Origin: Candidatus Pelagibacter sp. FZCC0015 | GTDB lineage: Bacteria > Pseudomonadota > Alphaproteobacteria > Pelagibacterales > Pelagibacteraceae | Direction of reading: 5' to 3' | Length of the DNA: 64,000 nucleotides | NCBI RefSeq assembly: GCF_007833635.1 | Contig: NZ_CP031125.1 | Location: 558,001 to 622,000, forward strand | In this document: one piece after another, positions 46,088 through 54,550 of the stretch | How the letters are laid out: every line of letters starts with the position of its first letter | How positions within the stretch are numbered: the stretch's first letter is position 1 | Notes under the pieces: model-generated | Databases searched by the model: none | What the model was told of the DNA's origin: nothing | Seen by the model: only the letters and a program-made list of their open reading frames with translations | Program-made: the position numbers and the translations under genes

Positions 46088-46118
46088 AAAAGGGGGTCTA
46101 AAAACCCCCTTTTTTTTT
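46088..46118 (+). terminator. Intrinsic (partial) terminator between dctP and dctQ, system 1
   Basis: AGGGGGT (46091-46097) pairs with ACCCCCT (46104-46110) around CTAAAA, followed by eight or nine T, with A residues before the stem. It lies inside the apparent TRAP operon and would lower dctQM transcription relative to dctP. Confidence 0.9.
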
Positions 46119-46144
46119 ATCATAAATTAATATATTTTTCTGAA

Positions 46145-46729
46145 ATGAATTCCTTCATTAAATTTGCCGATACGTTAAGTACTTCAATGGGAAAGGCTTT
46201 TTCTTGGTGCATAGTGATTTTAATGGGTGGAACAGTTTATGAAGTTGTGATGGCTTATGTATTTAATAAGCCAACTTTATGGAATTTTGATTTTAGTATG
46301 CAAATGTATGGTGCAATACTTATGATGTCAGGAGCATATTGTTTAGCTACTGAAGCTCATGTTAGAGGTGATGTAATTTATAGATTATTTAAGCAAAAAA
46401 CACAGGCTTGGATTGATCTAGTACTTTATTTTATATTTTTTTTCCCCGGCGTTGTGGCTTTAGCCTTTTACGGTTATGAGTATGCAGCTTTGGCTTGGAA
46501 AATTAAAGAAACTAGTTGGAGCAGTCCAGCGCAAATTCAAATTTACATGGTTAAAACTATGATACCTGCTGCAGGTACATTATTAGTTATTCAAGGAATT
46601 GCAGAAGTTTTTAGATCTATCATTTGCATTAAAACAGGGCAATGGCCTATGCGAATGGTCGTTGCTGAGGAAACAGAACAGATGCTAATGAGAACCGCAC
46701 AAGAGGAAGATAAAAATAATGTTATTTAG
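46145..46729 (+). CDS. dctQ: TRAP transporter small permease DctQ (system 1)
   Basis: A 194-aa protein with four helices, MQMYGAILMMSGAYCLATEAHVRGDVIYR being in the right place for the DctQ motif (residues about 55-83; core AHVRGDVIY). It overlaps dctM by 11 bases. Confidence 0.92.
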   Translation: MNSFIKFADTLSTSMGKAFSWCIVILMGGTVYEVVMAYVFNKPTLWNFDFSMQMYGAILMMSGAYCLATEAHVRGDVIYRLFKQKTQAWIDLVLYFIFFFPGVVALAFYGYEYAALAWKIKETSWSSPAQIQIYMVKTMIPAAGTLLVIQGIAEVFRSIICIKTGQWPMRMVVAEETEQMLMRTAQEEDKNNVI

Positions 46730-48080
46730 TCTAACAAATCCAGAAGTGGCAATTTTAATGATGGGCATATTCTTATTTGCAGTGCTTTTAGGTTTCCCAA
46801 TAGCATTCACATTAATGGCAATGGGAATTGGTTTTGGGTATTACGCTTATTACGATGCTACTATGATGGAGCATATTTTTGACAACAGAATTTTCCAATT
46901 ATTTGTTCAAAATACTTATACAGTTATGGATAATAATGTCCTTACAGCTGTCCCATTATTTTTATTTATGGGTTATTTGGTTGAAAGAGCGGGAATAGTA
47001 GCAAAACTATTTTTTGCAATAAGATTAGCTGCTCACAGACTTCCTGCATCTATGGCTGTAGCTGCTTTAATTACTTGTACTTTATTTTCTACGGCAACAG
47101 GAATTATAGGAGCGGTTGTTACTTTAATGGGATTACTAGCCTGGCCTGCAATGGTTAAAGCTGGTTATGATAAAAAATTTGCTTCAGGAATAATTTGTTC
47201 AGGCGGATGTTTAGGTATTTTAATTCCACCAAGTATTATGTTAATCGTTTATTCAGTAATTGCTCAATTATCACCGTTAAGACTTTTTGCAGCTGCAATA
47301 TTTCCAGGACTATTATTAGCTGGTCTTTATATTGCATATGCAGTTACAAGAGCTTGGTTAAACCCATCTATAGCACCAAGACCACCAAAAGAAGACATTC
47401 CTCCAACGGGTGAAATTCTAAAAGAGGTATTAGTATCTTTTGTTCCTCTATTTGGATTAATAATGTTGGTTTTAGGAACTATCTTAGCTGGAATAGCAAC
47501 TCCAGCTGAAGCTGCAGCAGCAGGAGCATTTGGTGCTCTGATTTTATCTTGGTTTTATAAAACTTTAAAATGGCAAAACTTTAAAGAGTCTGTATTTTTA
47601 ACTGCAAAAACAACTGCAATGATAATGTGGTTGTTTATTGGATCTTGGACTTTTTCGTCTGTATTTTCATACCTTGGAGGTCATGAAGTGTTTGAGCATT
47701 TCTTTACATCAATAAATATTTCAACTTGGCAATTTTTAGTGATTACTCAAATTATAATTTTTCTTTTAGGTTGGCCTCTAGAATGGACAGAAATTTTAAT
47801 TATTTTTGTACCTATATTTTTGCCTTTGCTAGAAGTATTTGGAGTTAATCCGTATTTCTTTGCAATGTTAATTGCATTGAATTTACAAACATCCTTTTTA
47901 ACCCCACCGATGGCAATGTCCGCATATTATTTAAAAGGTGTGCAAAAAACTAATGTTGAACTTTTAGATATCTTCAGAGGAATTATGCCTTTCTTGGCAA
48001 TTGTAATTTTTGCAATGTTTTTAATGTACATGTTTCCAGCGATAGCTCTGTGGTTACCTGAAACATTATTTGCAAATTAA
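46719..48080 (+). CDS. dctM: TRAP transporter large permease DctM (system 1)
   Basis: A 453-aa permease with about 12 helices, the normal DctM size. Features: AVPLFLFMGYLVERAG, GGCLGILIPPSIMLIVY, GIATPAEAAAAGAFGAL and the late LNLQTSFLTPPMAMSAYYLKG (residues about 387-407). The amidase gene follows with no gap. Confidence 0.95.
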   Translation: MLFSLTNPEVAILMMGIFLFAVLLGFPIAFTLMAMGIGFGYYAYYDATMMEHIFDNRIFQLFVQNTYTVMDNNVLTAVPLFLFMGYLVERAGIVAKLFFAIRLAAHRLPASMAVAALITCTLFSTATGIIGAVVTLMGLLAWPAMVKAGYDKKFASGIICSGGCLGILIPPSIMLIVYSVIAQLSPLRLFAAAIFPGLLLAGLYIAYAVTRAWLNPSIAPRPPKEDIPPTGEILKEVLVSFVPLFGLIMLVLGTILAGIATPAEAAAAGAFGALILSWFYKTLKWQNFKESVFLTAKTTAMIMWLFIGSWTFSSVFSYLGGHEVFEHFFTSINISTWQFLVITQIIIFLLGWPLEWTEILIIFVPIFLPLLEVFGVNPYFFAMLIALNLQTSFLTPPMAMSAYYLKGVQKTNVELLDIFRGIMPFLAIVIFAMFLMYMFPAIALWLPETLFAN

Positions 48081-49409
48081 ATGATAGATATTTTTTCTTT
48101 AAAAGTTGAAGAAATCGCCTCAAAAATAAAAGACGCACAGCTGACTTCGGTTGAAGTATGCGAGAAGTATATTGAAAGAATTAATAAATTTGAAAAAGAT
48201 GTAAAAGCATGGGTACATTTTGATAAAAAACTTTTACTAGAAAAAGCTGCAGAGGCCGACGAATATAGACGATCAGGAAAACCCACAGGACCTTTGCATG
48301 GTATTCCAATAGCGGTGAAGGACATTGTTGGAACAGTTGATATGCCAACAGAATGTGGAACGGTAATTAGGAAAGGAAAATCTTATTCACAGAATGCAGA
48401 AATTATTGATTTGCTTTTAGCGGCTGGTGCAATTGTAATGGGTAAAACTGCTACAGCCGAGTTAGCTTATCTTGGTCCACCTAAAACAACTAATCCACAT
48501 GATCACTCTAGAACTCCAGGCGGTTCTTCAAGCGGGTCTGCAGCTGCTGTTGCATCATTTATGGCACCCTTATCAATAGGATCTCAAACTGGTGGTTCAG
48601 TTATAAGACCAGCATCTTATTGTGGAGTGGTCGGATATAAACCAACTTATGGATTAATTTCAAGAAATGGAGTGCTTAAAACTTCTGAAAAATTAGATCA
48701 CTTAGGTGTGTTTGGTAGAACAGTTGAAGATGTAGCGTTGCTTGCAAAAGTTTTAATTAAAAAAGATAAATTTGATAGCGCAACAGTTTATTATTCAGCT
48801 GATGGCATGCTAGAAGAAACAAAAAAAGGACCTTTGTTTGAACCAAAATTTATTTTTTATAAAACAGATCATTGGAAAAATGTTGAAAAAAAATCTAAAG
48901 AAGCTTTTGAATATTTTATTAAATCTTTCAAAAAAAATATCGAAATTTTTGATACACCATCTTATTTTAAAGACATTCATAAATATCATCAGATAATTTA
49001 TGAAACAGATTTAGCAAACAATTTTGGATTATATTACAAAAAGTATAAAAAAAAATTATCTAAACCCATGCAGGATGCTATTGTAAAAGGTAATAAGCAT
49101 TCTGCAAAAGAGTATGCCGAAGCTATAGATTTTATGAAAAGAAGTTATGAGTCTTATGAAGAAGTATTTGAGGATTATCATGGGGTATTGTCACCTTCTA
49201 GTCCCGGTGTTGCCCCTAAAAGCTTGAAGAGTACGGGCTCTGCAGAGTTTAATAAAGTATGGTCCTATTTAGGAACTCCAAGCATTTCTCTTCCACTTTT
49301 ACAAGGAGAGGATAAAATGCCATTAGGCGTACAATTAATTGGTGCAAAATATGATGATCATAGATTTTTAGGTGTTGCTAATTGGCTAGAAAAGGAATGT
49401 AATAATTAA
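48081..49409 (+). CDS. Amidase signature family hydrolase
   Basis: A 442-aa enzyme with the Ser-cisSer-Lys triad: Lys in GIPIAVKDIVG, Ser residues in GGSSSGSAAAVA and SQTGGSVIRPASYCG. It starts directly after dctM, so system 1 may import an amide or a product related to it (inference). It lacks the GatA-specific partner genes here, so it is not likely the tRNA amidotransferase. Confidence 0.92.
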   Translation: MIDIFSLKVEEIASKIKDAQLTSVEVCEKYIERINKFEKDVKAWVHFDKKLLLEKAAEADEYRRSGKPTGPLHGIPIAVKDIVGTVDMPTECGTVIRKGKSYSQNAEIIDLLLAAGAIVMGKTATAELAYLGPPKTTNPHDHSRTPGGSSSGSAAAVASFMAPLSIGSQTGGSVIRPASYCGVVGYKPTYGLISRNGVLKTSEKLDHLGVFGRTVEDVALLAKVLIKKDKFDSATVYYSADGMLEETKKGPLFEPKFIFYKTDHWKNVEKKSKEAFEYFIKSFKKNIEIFDTPSYFKDIHKYHQIIYETDLANNFGLYYKKYKKKLSKPMQDAIVKGNKHSAKEYAEAIDFMKRSYESYEEVFEDYHGVLSPSSPGVAPKSLKSTGSAEFNKVWSYLGTPSISLPLLQGEDKMPLGVQLIGAKYDDHRFLGVANWLEKECNN

Positions 49410-49586
49410 ATGCAAAAGTTTACAGTATTTTTAGGAACATTACTTGCAACTGCATTTCTAGTTGGCTTGGCTACCACTTTAACAAGATCAACTATGATTG
49501 GTTTCCTAGATGTCTTGCCAGTTTATATATTGATGGCAATTGCAATTTTTATGATGGTGTACGAAGCCTTTTTTGACAAAAAATAA
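49410..49586 (+). CDS. 58-aa two-helix membrane protein
   Basis: The ATG directly follows the amidase stop. The protein begins MQKFTVFLGTLLATAFLVG and has two hydrophobic helices (about residues 5-22 and 33-52) separated by TRSTMIGFLDVLP, ending FFDKK. No family recognised. Its tight coupling and clean membrane pattern support a real gene. Confidence 0.65.
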   Translation: MQKFTVFLGTLLATAFLVGLATTLTRSTMIGFLDVLPVYILMAIAIFMMVYEAFFDKK

Positions 49587-49670
49587 TTTTAATTAATCTC
49601 TAATTTACTACCTCAGATTGTAATACCAGTAGCTGGAGCTATTTTTATTATAGACTTAAACTTTTATTTG

Positions 49671-49698
49671 TAATTAACTCGCGTAAGTTAATTAACTT
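49671..49698. promoter_or_regulatory. AAGTTAATTAACTT palindrome and extra half-site ahead of second dctP
   Basis: A perfect 14-base palindrome at 49685-49698 lies 16 bases before the ATG; AATTAACT at 49672-49679 adds a further half-site, giving AATTAACT-CGCGTA-AGTTAATT. GAGGAGAG follows as ribosome site. The core equals the palindrome ahead of the first dctP. Confidence 0.5.
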
Positions 49699-49714
49699 AT
49701 ATGAGGAGAGACTA

Positions 49715-50839
49715 ATGATTAAAGAAAAAAAATCATTGAAGGTTTCTAAATCACCTTCAAGACGTAAGTTCTTTAAAACTGCAGCTGCAACTGGTGTTGC
49801 TGCTGTTGCTTTATCTGCTCCAGCTGTTGCCAAAGAAAGAGTTGAAGCTTCTATGGTAGCTACTTGGCCTAGAGATTTTCCAGGCCTAGGAACTGGTGCA
49901 CAAAGACTTGCTCAAAGATTAAGCGATATGAGTGACGGTAGAATTCAAGTTACTTATTATGCTGCTAACGAAAGGGTAAAAGCATTTGACTCATTTGACG
50001 AAGTTGCATCAGGTAACTCGCAAATGTATCACGGTGCTGATTACTACTGGGTTAAAAAACACCCTGCTTTTGGTTATTTTACTGCGGTTCCATTTGGTTT
50101 CACATATGCTGAAATGAATGCGTGGTTAAAATTTGCTGGTGGACAAGAACTTTGGGACGAATTAACTGATGATTTCGGAACACAAAGTTTTGCAGCTGGT
50201 AATACCGGAGTGCAAATGGGTGGTTGGTTTAATAAGAAAATTAGATCAGCTAATGACTTTAAAGGTTTAAAAATGCGTATGCCTGGTTTAGGTGGACAAG
50301 TTCTTGGAAAACTTGGTGGTTCTCCAATTTCACTTCCTGGTGGACAAATTTATGAAAACCTTGTGTCTGGTGCAATTGACGCAACTGAATGGGTAGGACC
50401 TTGGAACGATGAAGCTATGAAGTTCCAGGAAGCTGCTAAGTATTATTACTATCCAGGAATGCATGAACCAGGATCTACACTAGCTTGTGGAGTTAACAAA
50501 TCTTGGTTTACTAGTTTGTCAAAATCAGATCAGTTAATTATTAAAACTGCATGTGATTGGGCTGACACAACTACAATGGCTGAATACAATGCTAAAAACG
50601 GAGCTGCACTAGCACGATTAGTTAACGAAAGTGGAGTTAAACTAGAGAAGTTTAACGATAAAGTTTACGATGCTTTCGCTAAAGGTGCTGCTGAAGTTTT
50701 CGATGAAGTTCAACAACATAGTGCTCTTGCTAAGAAAGTACATGCTGCCTTTGTTAAAGGTCGTAAGGAAATTGGTGCTTGGACTAACTTGTCTGACGGG
50801 CCATATGTTGCTCAAAGAAATAGAGCATTAGGAGTATAA
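49715..50839 (+). CDS. dctP: TRAP transporter substrate-binding protein, TakP-like, Tat-exported (system 2)
   Basis: A 374-aa receptor with twin-arginine signal SRRKFFKTA and Ala-rich helix ending AVAKE. VATWPRDFPGLGTGAQRLA, VPFGFTYAEMNAWL, MRMPGLGGQVLGKLGG and IDATEWVGPWND are typical of the 2-oxoacid receptors related to TakP. Its leader is paralogous to that of the first DctP. A perfect terminator follows before dctQ. Confidence 0.94.
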   Translation: MIKEKKSLKVSKSPSRRKFFKTAAATGVAAVALSAPAVAKERVEASMVATWPRDFPGLGTGAQRLAQRLSDMSDGRIQVTYYAANERVKAFDSFDEVASGNSQMYHGADYYWVKKHPAFGYFTAVPFGFTYAEMNAWLKFAGGQELWDELTDDFGTQSFAAGNTGVQMGGWFNKKIRSANDFKGLKMRMPGLGGQVLGKLGGSPISLPGGQIYENLVSGAIDATEWVGPWNDEAMKFQEAAKYYYYPGMHEPGSTLACGVNKSWFTSLSKSDQLIIKTACDWADTTTMAEYNAKNGAALARLVNESGVKLEKFNDKVYDAFAKGAAEVFDEVQQHSALAKKVHAAFVKGRKEIGAWTNLSDGPYVAQRNRALGV

Positions 50840-50857
50840 TTAATTCTAATTATTACT

Positions 50858-50884
50858 GAGGGCCCTTAAATGGGCCCTCTTTTT
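50858..50884 (+). terminator. Intrinsic (partial) terminator between dctP and dctQ, system 2
   Basis: GAGGGCCC (50858-50865) and GGGCCCTC (50872-50879) form a perfect 8-pair stem around TTAAAT, followed by five T. It lies inside the second TRAP operon in the same place as in the first. Confidence 0.92.
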
Positions 50885-50908
50885 ATATATCATTAAAAGA
50901 TTTTTAAT

Positions 50909-51892
50909 ATGATGGCGAAAAATAACTTATCTATTTTAATAAGAATATTTAGTTATTCTATTTTAGCCTTAACATTAGTTTTTCTAATTAATAATGTTTT
51001 AACAGTTTGGTTTGATTGGCCAGGAGTTAAAAAGCTTTTTGCTCATTACGAATTATTTGGTTTTAAAAAATTAAATAAGCCTTTAGAGGGACTAGCAATA
51101 AACTTATCATATATTCAATTACTATTTTATTTTATATCTCTCATAGGAGTTATATTTTTTGTTTTGAAATCTATAAAACAAACATTACAGACAGACTCTG
51201 AGATCTTAACAAAAATTACAGCTTACGTTGTGAGATCTTCTTTCTGGGCTGTATTAATTGTTGGAGTAGCAGATTTTTTAATCTCATTTATGGTTGTAGA
51301 GAAACTAGTTGAGCCAATTTTTGGTGAACAACTTAAAATTAATTTAGTAATACCTGCCTTTAGAATTACATATATACATTTTCCTTTAATATTAGCTTCT
51401 TTTGTAATTGGTTATTTTACAAGATCTGTAGGGTTTATTTGGTTAGCAGTTTTAGTAGTTGGAAGTGAATTTTTAATTGTATTATCAAGATTTATTTTTC
51501 AATATGAACAAGCATTCCAAGGTGACTTAGTTCGTTTTTGGTACGCAGCCCTTTATTTATTTGCAAGCGCTTATGCATTAATTCACGAGGGCCATGTAAG
51601 AGTTGATGTTCTTTATACTGGTTTTAGTGAGCGTAAAAAAGCATGGACTAATGCAATTGGGTCATTAATTCTAGGAATTCCTTTATGTTTGATTGTAATA
51701 TTTTTAGGCATGGGGGGCAAAGCTAGTATCATCAATGGTCCTGTAATTTCATTTGAAATTACGCAGCAAGGTTCAAACGGATTATATTTACTTTATCTGA
51801 TGGCAGTTTATTTAGCTGTGTTTGCAGTAAGTATGTTAACTCAATTCACTAGCTACTTTATGAGTAGCAGTCATAAACTTTTGAAGAATTAA
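50909..51892 (+). CDS. dctQ: TRAP transporter small permease DctQ, long form (system 2)
   Basis: At 327 aa it is much longer than ordinary DctQ (about 160-230). About eight hydrophobic segments are visible; the last four carry the DctQ signature YALIHEGHVRVDVLY (near residues 226-240), while the first four are extra. The N-terminal part may be a membrane domain fused to DctQ. dctM follows after 3 bases. Confidence 0.88.
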   Translation: MMAKNNLSILIRIFSYSILALTLVFLINNVLTVWFDWPGVKKLFAHYELFGFKKLNKPLEGLAINLSYIQLLFYFISLIGVIFFVLKSIKQTLQTDSEILTKITAYVVRSSFWAVLIVGVADFLISFMVVEKLVEPIFGEQLKINLVIPAFRITYIHFPLILASFVIGYFTRSVGFIWLAVLVVGSEFLIVLSRFIFQYEQAFQGDLVRFWYAALYLFASAYALIHEGHVRVDVLYTGFSERKKAWTNAIGSLILGIPLCLIVIFLGMGGKASIINGPVISFEITQQGSNGLYLLYLMAVYLAVFAVSMLTQFTSYFMSSSHKLLKN

Positions 51893-51895
51893 ATA

Positions 51896-54547
51896 ATGGA
51901 ACATTTATTTTTAGCTTTACTTGTAATTATAATGATTGGAGCATTAGCTTCTGGTTTTCCAGTAGCTTTTGCATTACCTGGATCAGCAATAATTTCAATC
52001 GGGCTTGCTGCTTTTTTTGGTTACTTATTTGCAGGAGATAGTAGTGCTTATTTTGCTGTTGATGGCCCCAAAGAATGGTTAACCGCCGGTATTACAAACT
52101 TTAGAAGTAACTACTGGGATGTAGAAACTGATACTTTAATTGCAATTCCTTTATTTATTTTCATGGGGATTATGCTGCAAAAATCAAAAATTGCGGAAGA
52201 TCTATTAGTTACAATGGGGCAGTTGTTTGGACCTATCCCCGGAGGTTTAGGAATATCAGTAATTTTTGTTGGGGCGTTACTTGCAGCTACCACAGGTATT
52301 GTTGGTGCAACAGTAATAGCAATGGGATTAATATCATTACCCACAATGCTTAATAATAAATACGATAAAAGTTTAGCAAGTGGTATTGTTTGTTCATCAG
52401 GAACTCTTGGGCAAATCATACCTCCTTCAATTGTATTAATTATTATAGCAGATCAATTAGCTAGCGCAGCAGACGTTGCAAATACTATGCGTCAGACTGA
52501 TTACAAAATTTTAACTGGTGAATTTAATATGCCTGGAGAATTTAGAGTGGGATCTACCTCTGCAGGAGATATGTTTTTGGGGGCATTATTACCTGGTTTA
52601 GTATTGGTTGGTTTATATATGATTTATGTATTTGTTTACGCAAGACTAAATCCCAAGGCAGCTCCTCCCGTTCCATTTAAAGGAAGTTTTGACTCAAAAT
52701 TTTGGATTAAGGTTTTAATAGTAATTATTCCTCCGCTTGCTTTAATTTTTGCAGTTTTAGGATCTATACTTTTAGGTATTGCAACCGTTAATCAAGCCGG
52801 ATCAATTGGAGCAATAGGTGCAACCATGATGGCTGGTTATCGTTTACATAAAGGTAAAAAAGATGCTTACTATCCAATTATAATTGCAATTTTATCTGTT
52901 ATTCCAATTTATATTTTGTCTAAGAATTATAATTTAAATATTAAGGCTGTAGAAACTAGAGATCTTACAGCAATTTTTATCACAGGATTTTTTACAATTA
53001 CTTTTTTAATTGGAATTGTTTGGAGTTTTTGGAGAGCATACAAAATTGAGAATGTTTTAAGAGAGGTTGTTACAGAAACATGTGTAACAACTTCAATGGT
53101 TTTTATAATTTTATTAGGTGCAGCAATGTTAACCTCTGGATTTAGAGCATTTGGAGGTGAAGAGCTAGTAAGAGATTTTCTTCAAGATTTGCCAGGGGGA
53201 TTTTGGACACAGTTTATTGTTGTAATGGCAGTGATTTTTTTACTAGGTTTCTTTCTTGATTTTATAGAAATAGCCGTTGTTGTTGTTCCTATCATTGCTC
53301 CGATATTATTAGCTGAACCAGGAGCTAATGTAAGTGCAATTTGGCTTGGTGTAATGATTGGGGTGAATTTACAAACCTCCTTTTTAACACCACCGTTTGG
53401 TTTTGCATTATTTTACTTAAAAGGTGTAGCTTCAAAACTTGTTACTACTTTAAATATCTGGAAAGGTGTTGTTCCATTCATTATTTTACAATTAATAGGT
53501 CTTGGAATTGTTGGTTTCTATCCATCATTAGTAAACTATCTACCAGCAAGAACATATTTAACATCGAACGTCGCTCCACCGCCGATGAATCCAAAGTTAC
53601 AATATTGCTTACAAGAGTATAAATTTGCGATTTACAACACTGAAGAACAAAGAATTACTAATGCAATAAAAGACATGCAGAAATTAACTCCCGCAAATCT
53701 TCCAATGGATAAACTAGATATTTTTGAAGAGCATTTTGATAATGCGTTTGGGACTTTTGCTATTGTTAAAAAACTTCAAAAAACAGAGCAAGAATATGAA
53801 TTATTTACAAAAGATTATAGGGACTTGCATTTCAATGTAAGAAAAATTGAGAAAAAAATTAGAAAAATAGACCAGAAAATTAAAAAAACAAAAGCTGAAA
53901 TTAGAAATTTAGATGATGATAATTTATCAGATAAAAATAAATTAGAATTAAAGATCGAGAATTACGAGTTAGAAATTAAAGAACTTCAAAATAAAGTTCC
54001 TGAAAATTGGAAAGCTAAAAATGGAGAGTTTGATATATTGCACAAAGCAAAAAATACAAGAACTAAAAGATATAGAAAAAACGTTGATGAAGCTTATGAA
54101 ACTCTGGATCAAATAGTAATGTTTATAAACGATAATGAAAAATTAAAAGAACTTTCACCAGAAATAAAAGAATTAAAATATAATATTGATAATAAAAATT
54201 ACGAAAACGCAATATCAATAATTGATAATCTTTTTGAAAAACTAGGAGAAATTTCTGGAACCGAAGAATTTGCAAATAAATTAGATGACCTAATATCTGT
54301 TATAGATAATGATGAGGTAGATGAGCAAAAATTGTCTGAAGTAAGTTCAGAGACTTTTGATCTTTTTAATTTAGAAGTTTCATGGAGAGATGATGCTAAT
54401 AAGAATTTGATGCCTGAATTAATCAAATATAATGATGTTATTAAACATAATATTGGTCTTAGACTTCAAAACAGATTAACTAAAGAACAAGCTAAATTTG
54501 TTGCAAGGTGTAACTCAGTTCATAGAGATATATCTTTAAACTTTTAA
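51896..54547 (+). CDS. dctM: TRAP transporter large permease DctM with coiled-coil C-terminal extension (system 2)
   Basis: An 883-aa protein, about twice the DctM norm. Residues 1 to about 555 form the permease, with SSGTLGQIIPPSIVLIIIADQ, VNLQTSFLTPPFGFALFYLKG and two extra helices in the middle. From about 560 a hydrophilic region follows with a Lys/Glu/Ile heptad-like stretch (about 650-702) and further charged helices to the end. No stop or frameshift separates the parts. The function of the extension is unknown; it may bind a regulator or the cell envelope. Confidence 0.9.
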   Translation: MEHLFLALLVIIMIGALASGFPVAFALPGSAIISIGLAAFFGYLFAGDSSAYFAVDGPKEWLTAGITNFRSNYWDVETDTLIAIPLFIFMGIMLQKSKIAEDLLVTMGQLFGPIPGGLGISVIFVGALLAATTGIVGATVIAMGLISLPTMLNNKYDKSLASGIVCSSGTLGQIIPPSIVLIIIADQLASAADVANTMRQTDYKILTGEFNMPGEFRVGSTSAGDMFLGALLPGLVLVGLYMIYVFVYARLNPKAAPPVPFKGSFDSKFWIKVLIVIIPPLALIFAVLGSILLGIATVNQAGSIGAIGATMMAGYRLHKGKKDAYYPIIIAILSVIPIYILSKNYNLNIKAVETRDLTAIFITGFFTITFLIGIVWSFWRAYKIENVLREVVTETCVTTSMVFIILLGAAMLTSGFRAFGGEELVRDFLQDLPGGFWTQFIVVMAVIFLLGFFLDFIEIAVVVVPIIAPILLAEPGANVSAIWLGVMIGVNLQTSFLTPPFGFALFYLKGVASKLVTTLNIWKGVVPFIILQLIGLGIVGFYPSLVNYLPARTYLTSNVAPPPMNPKLQYCLQEYKFAIYNTEEQRITNAIKDMQKLTPANLPMDKLDIFEEHFDNAFGTFAIVKKLQKTEQEYELFTKDYRDLHFNVRKIEKKIRKIDQKIKKTKAEIRNLDDDNLSDKNKLELKIENYELEIKELQNKVPENWKAKNGEFDILHKAKNTRTKRYRKNVDEAYETLDQIVMFINDNEKLKELSPEIKELKYNIDNKNYENAISIIDNLFEKLGEISGTEEFANKLDDLISVIDNDEVDEQKLSEVSSETFDLFNLEVSWRDDANKNLMPELIKYNDVIKHNIGLRLQNRLTKEQAKFVARCNSVHRDISLNF

Positions 54548-54550
54548 TTA

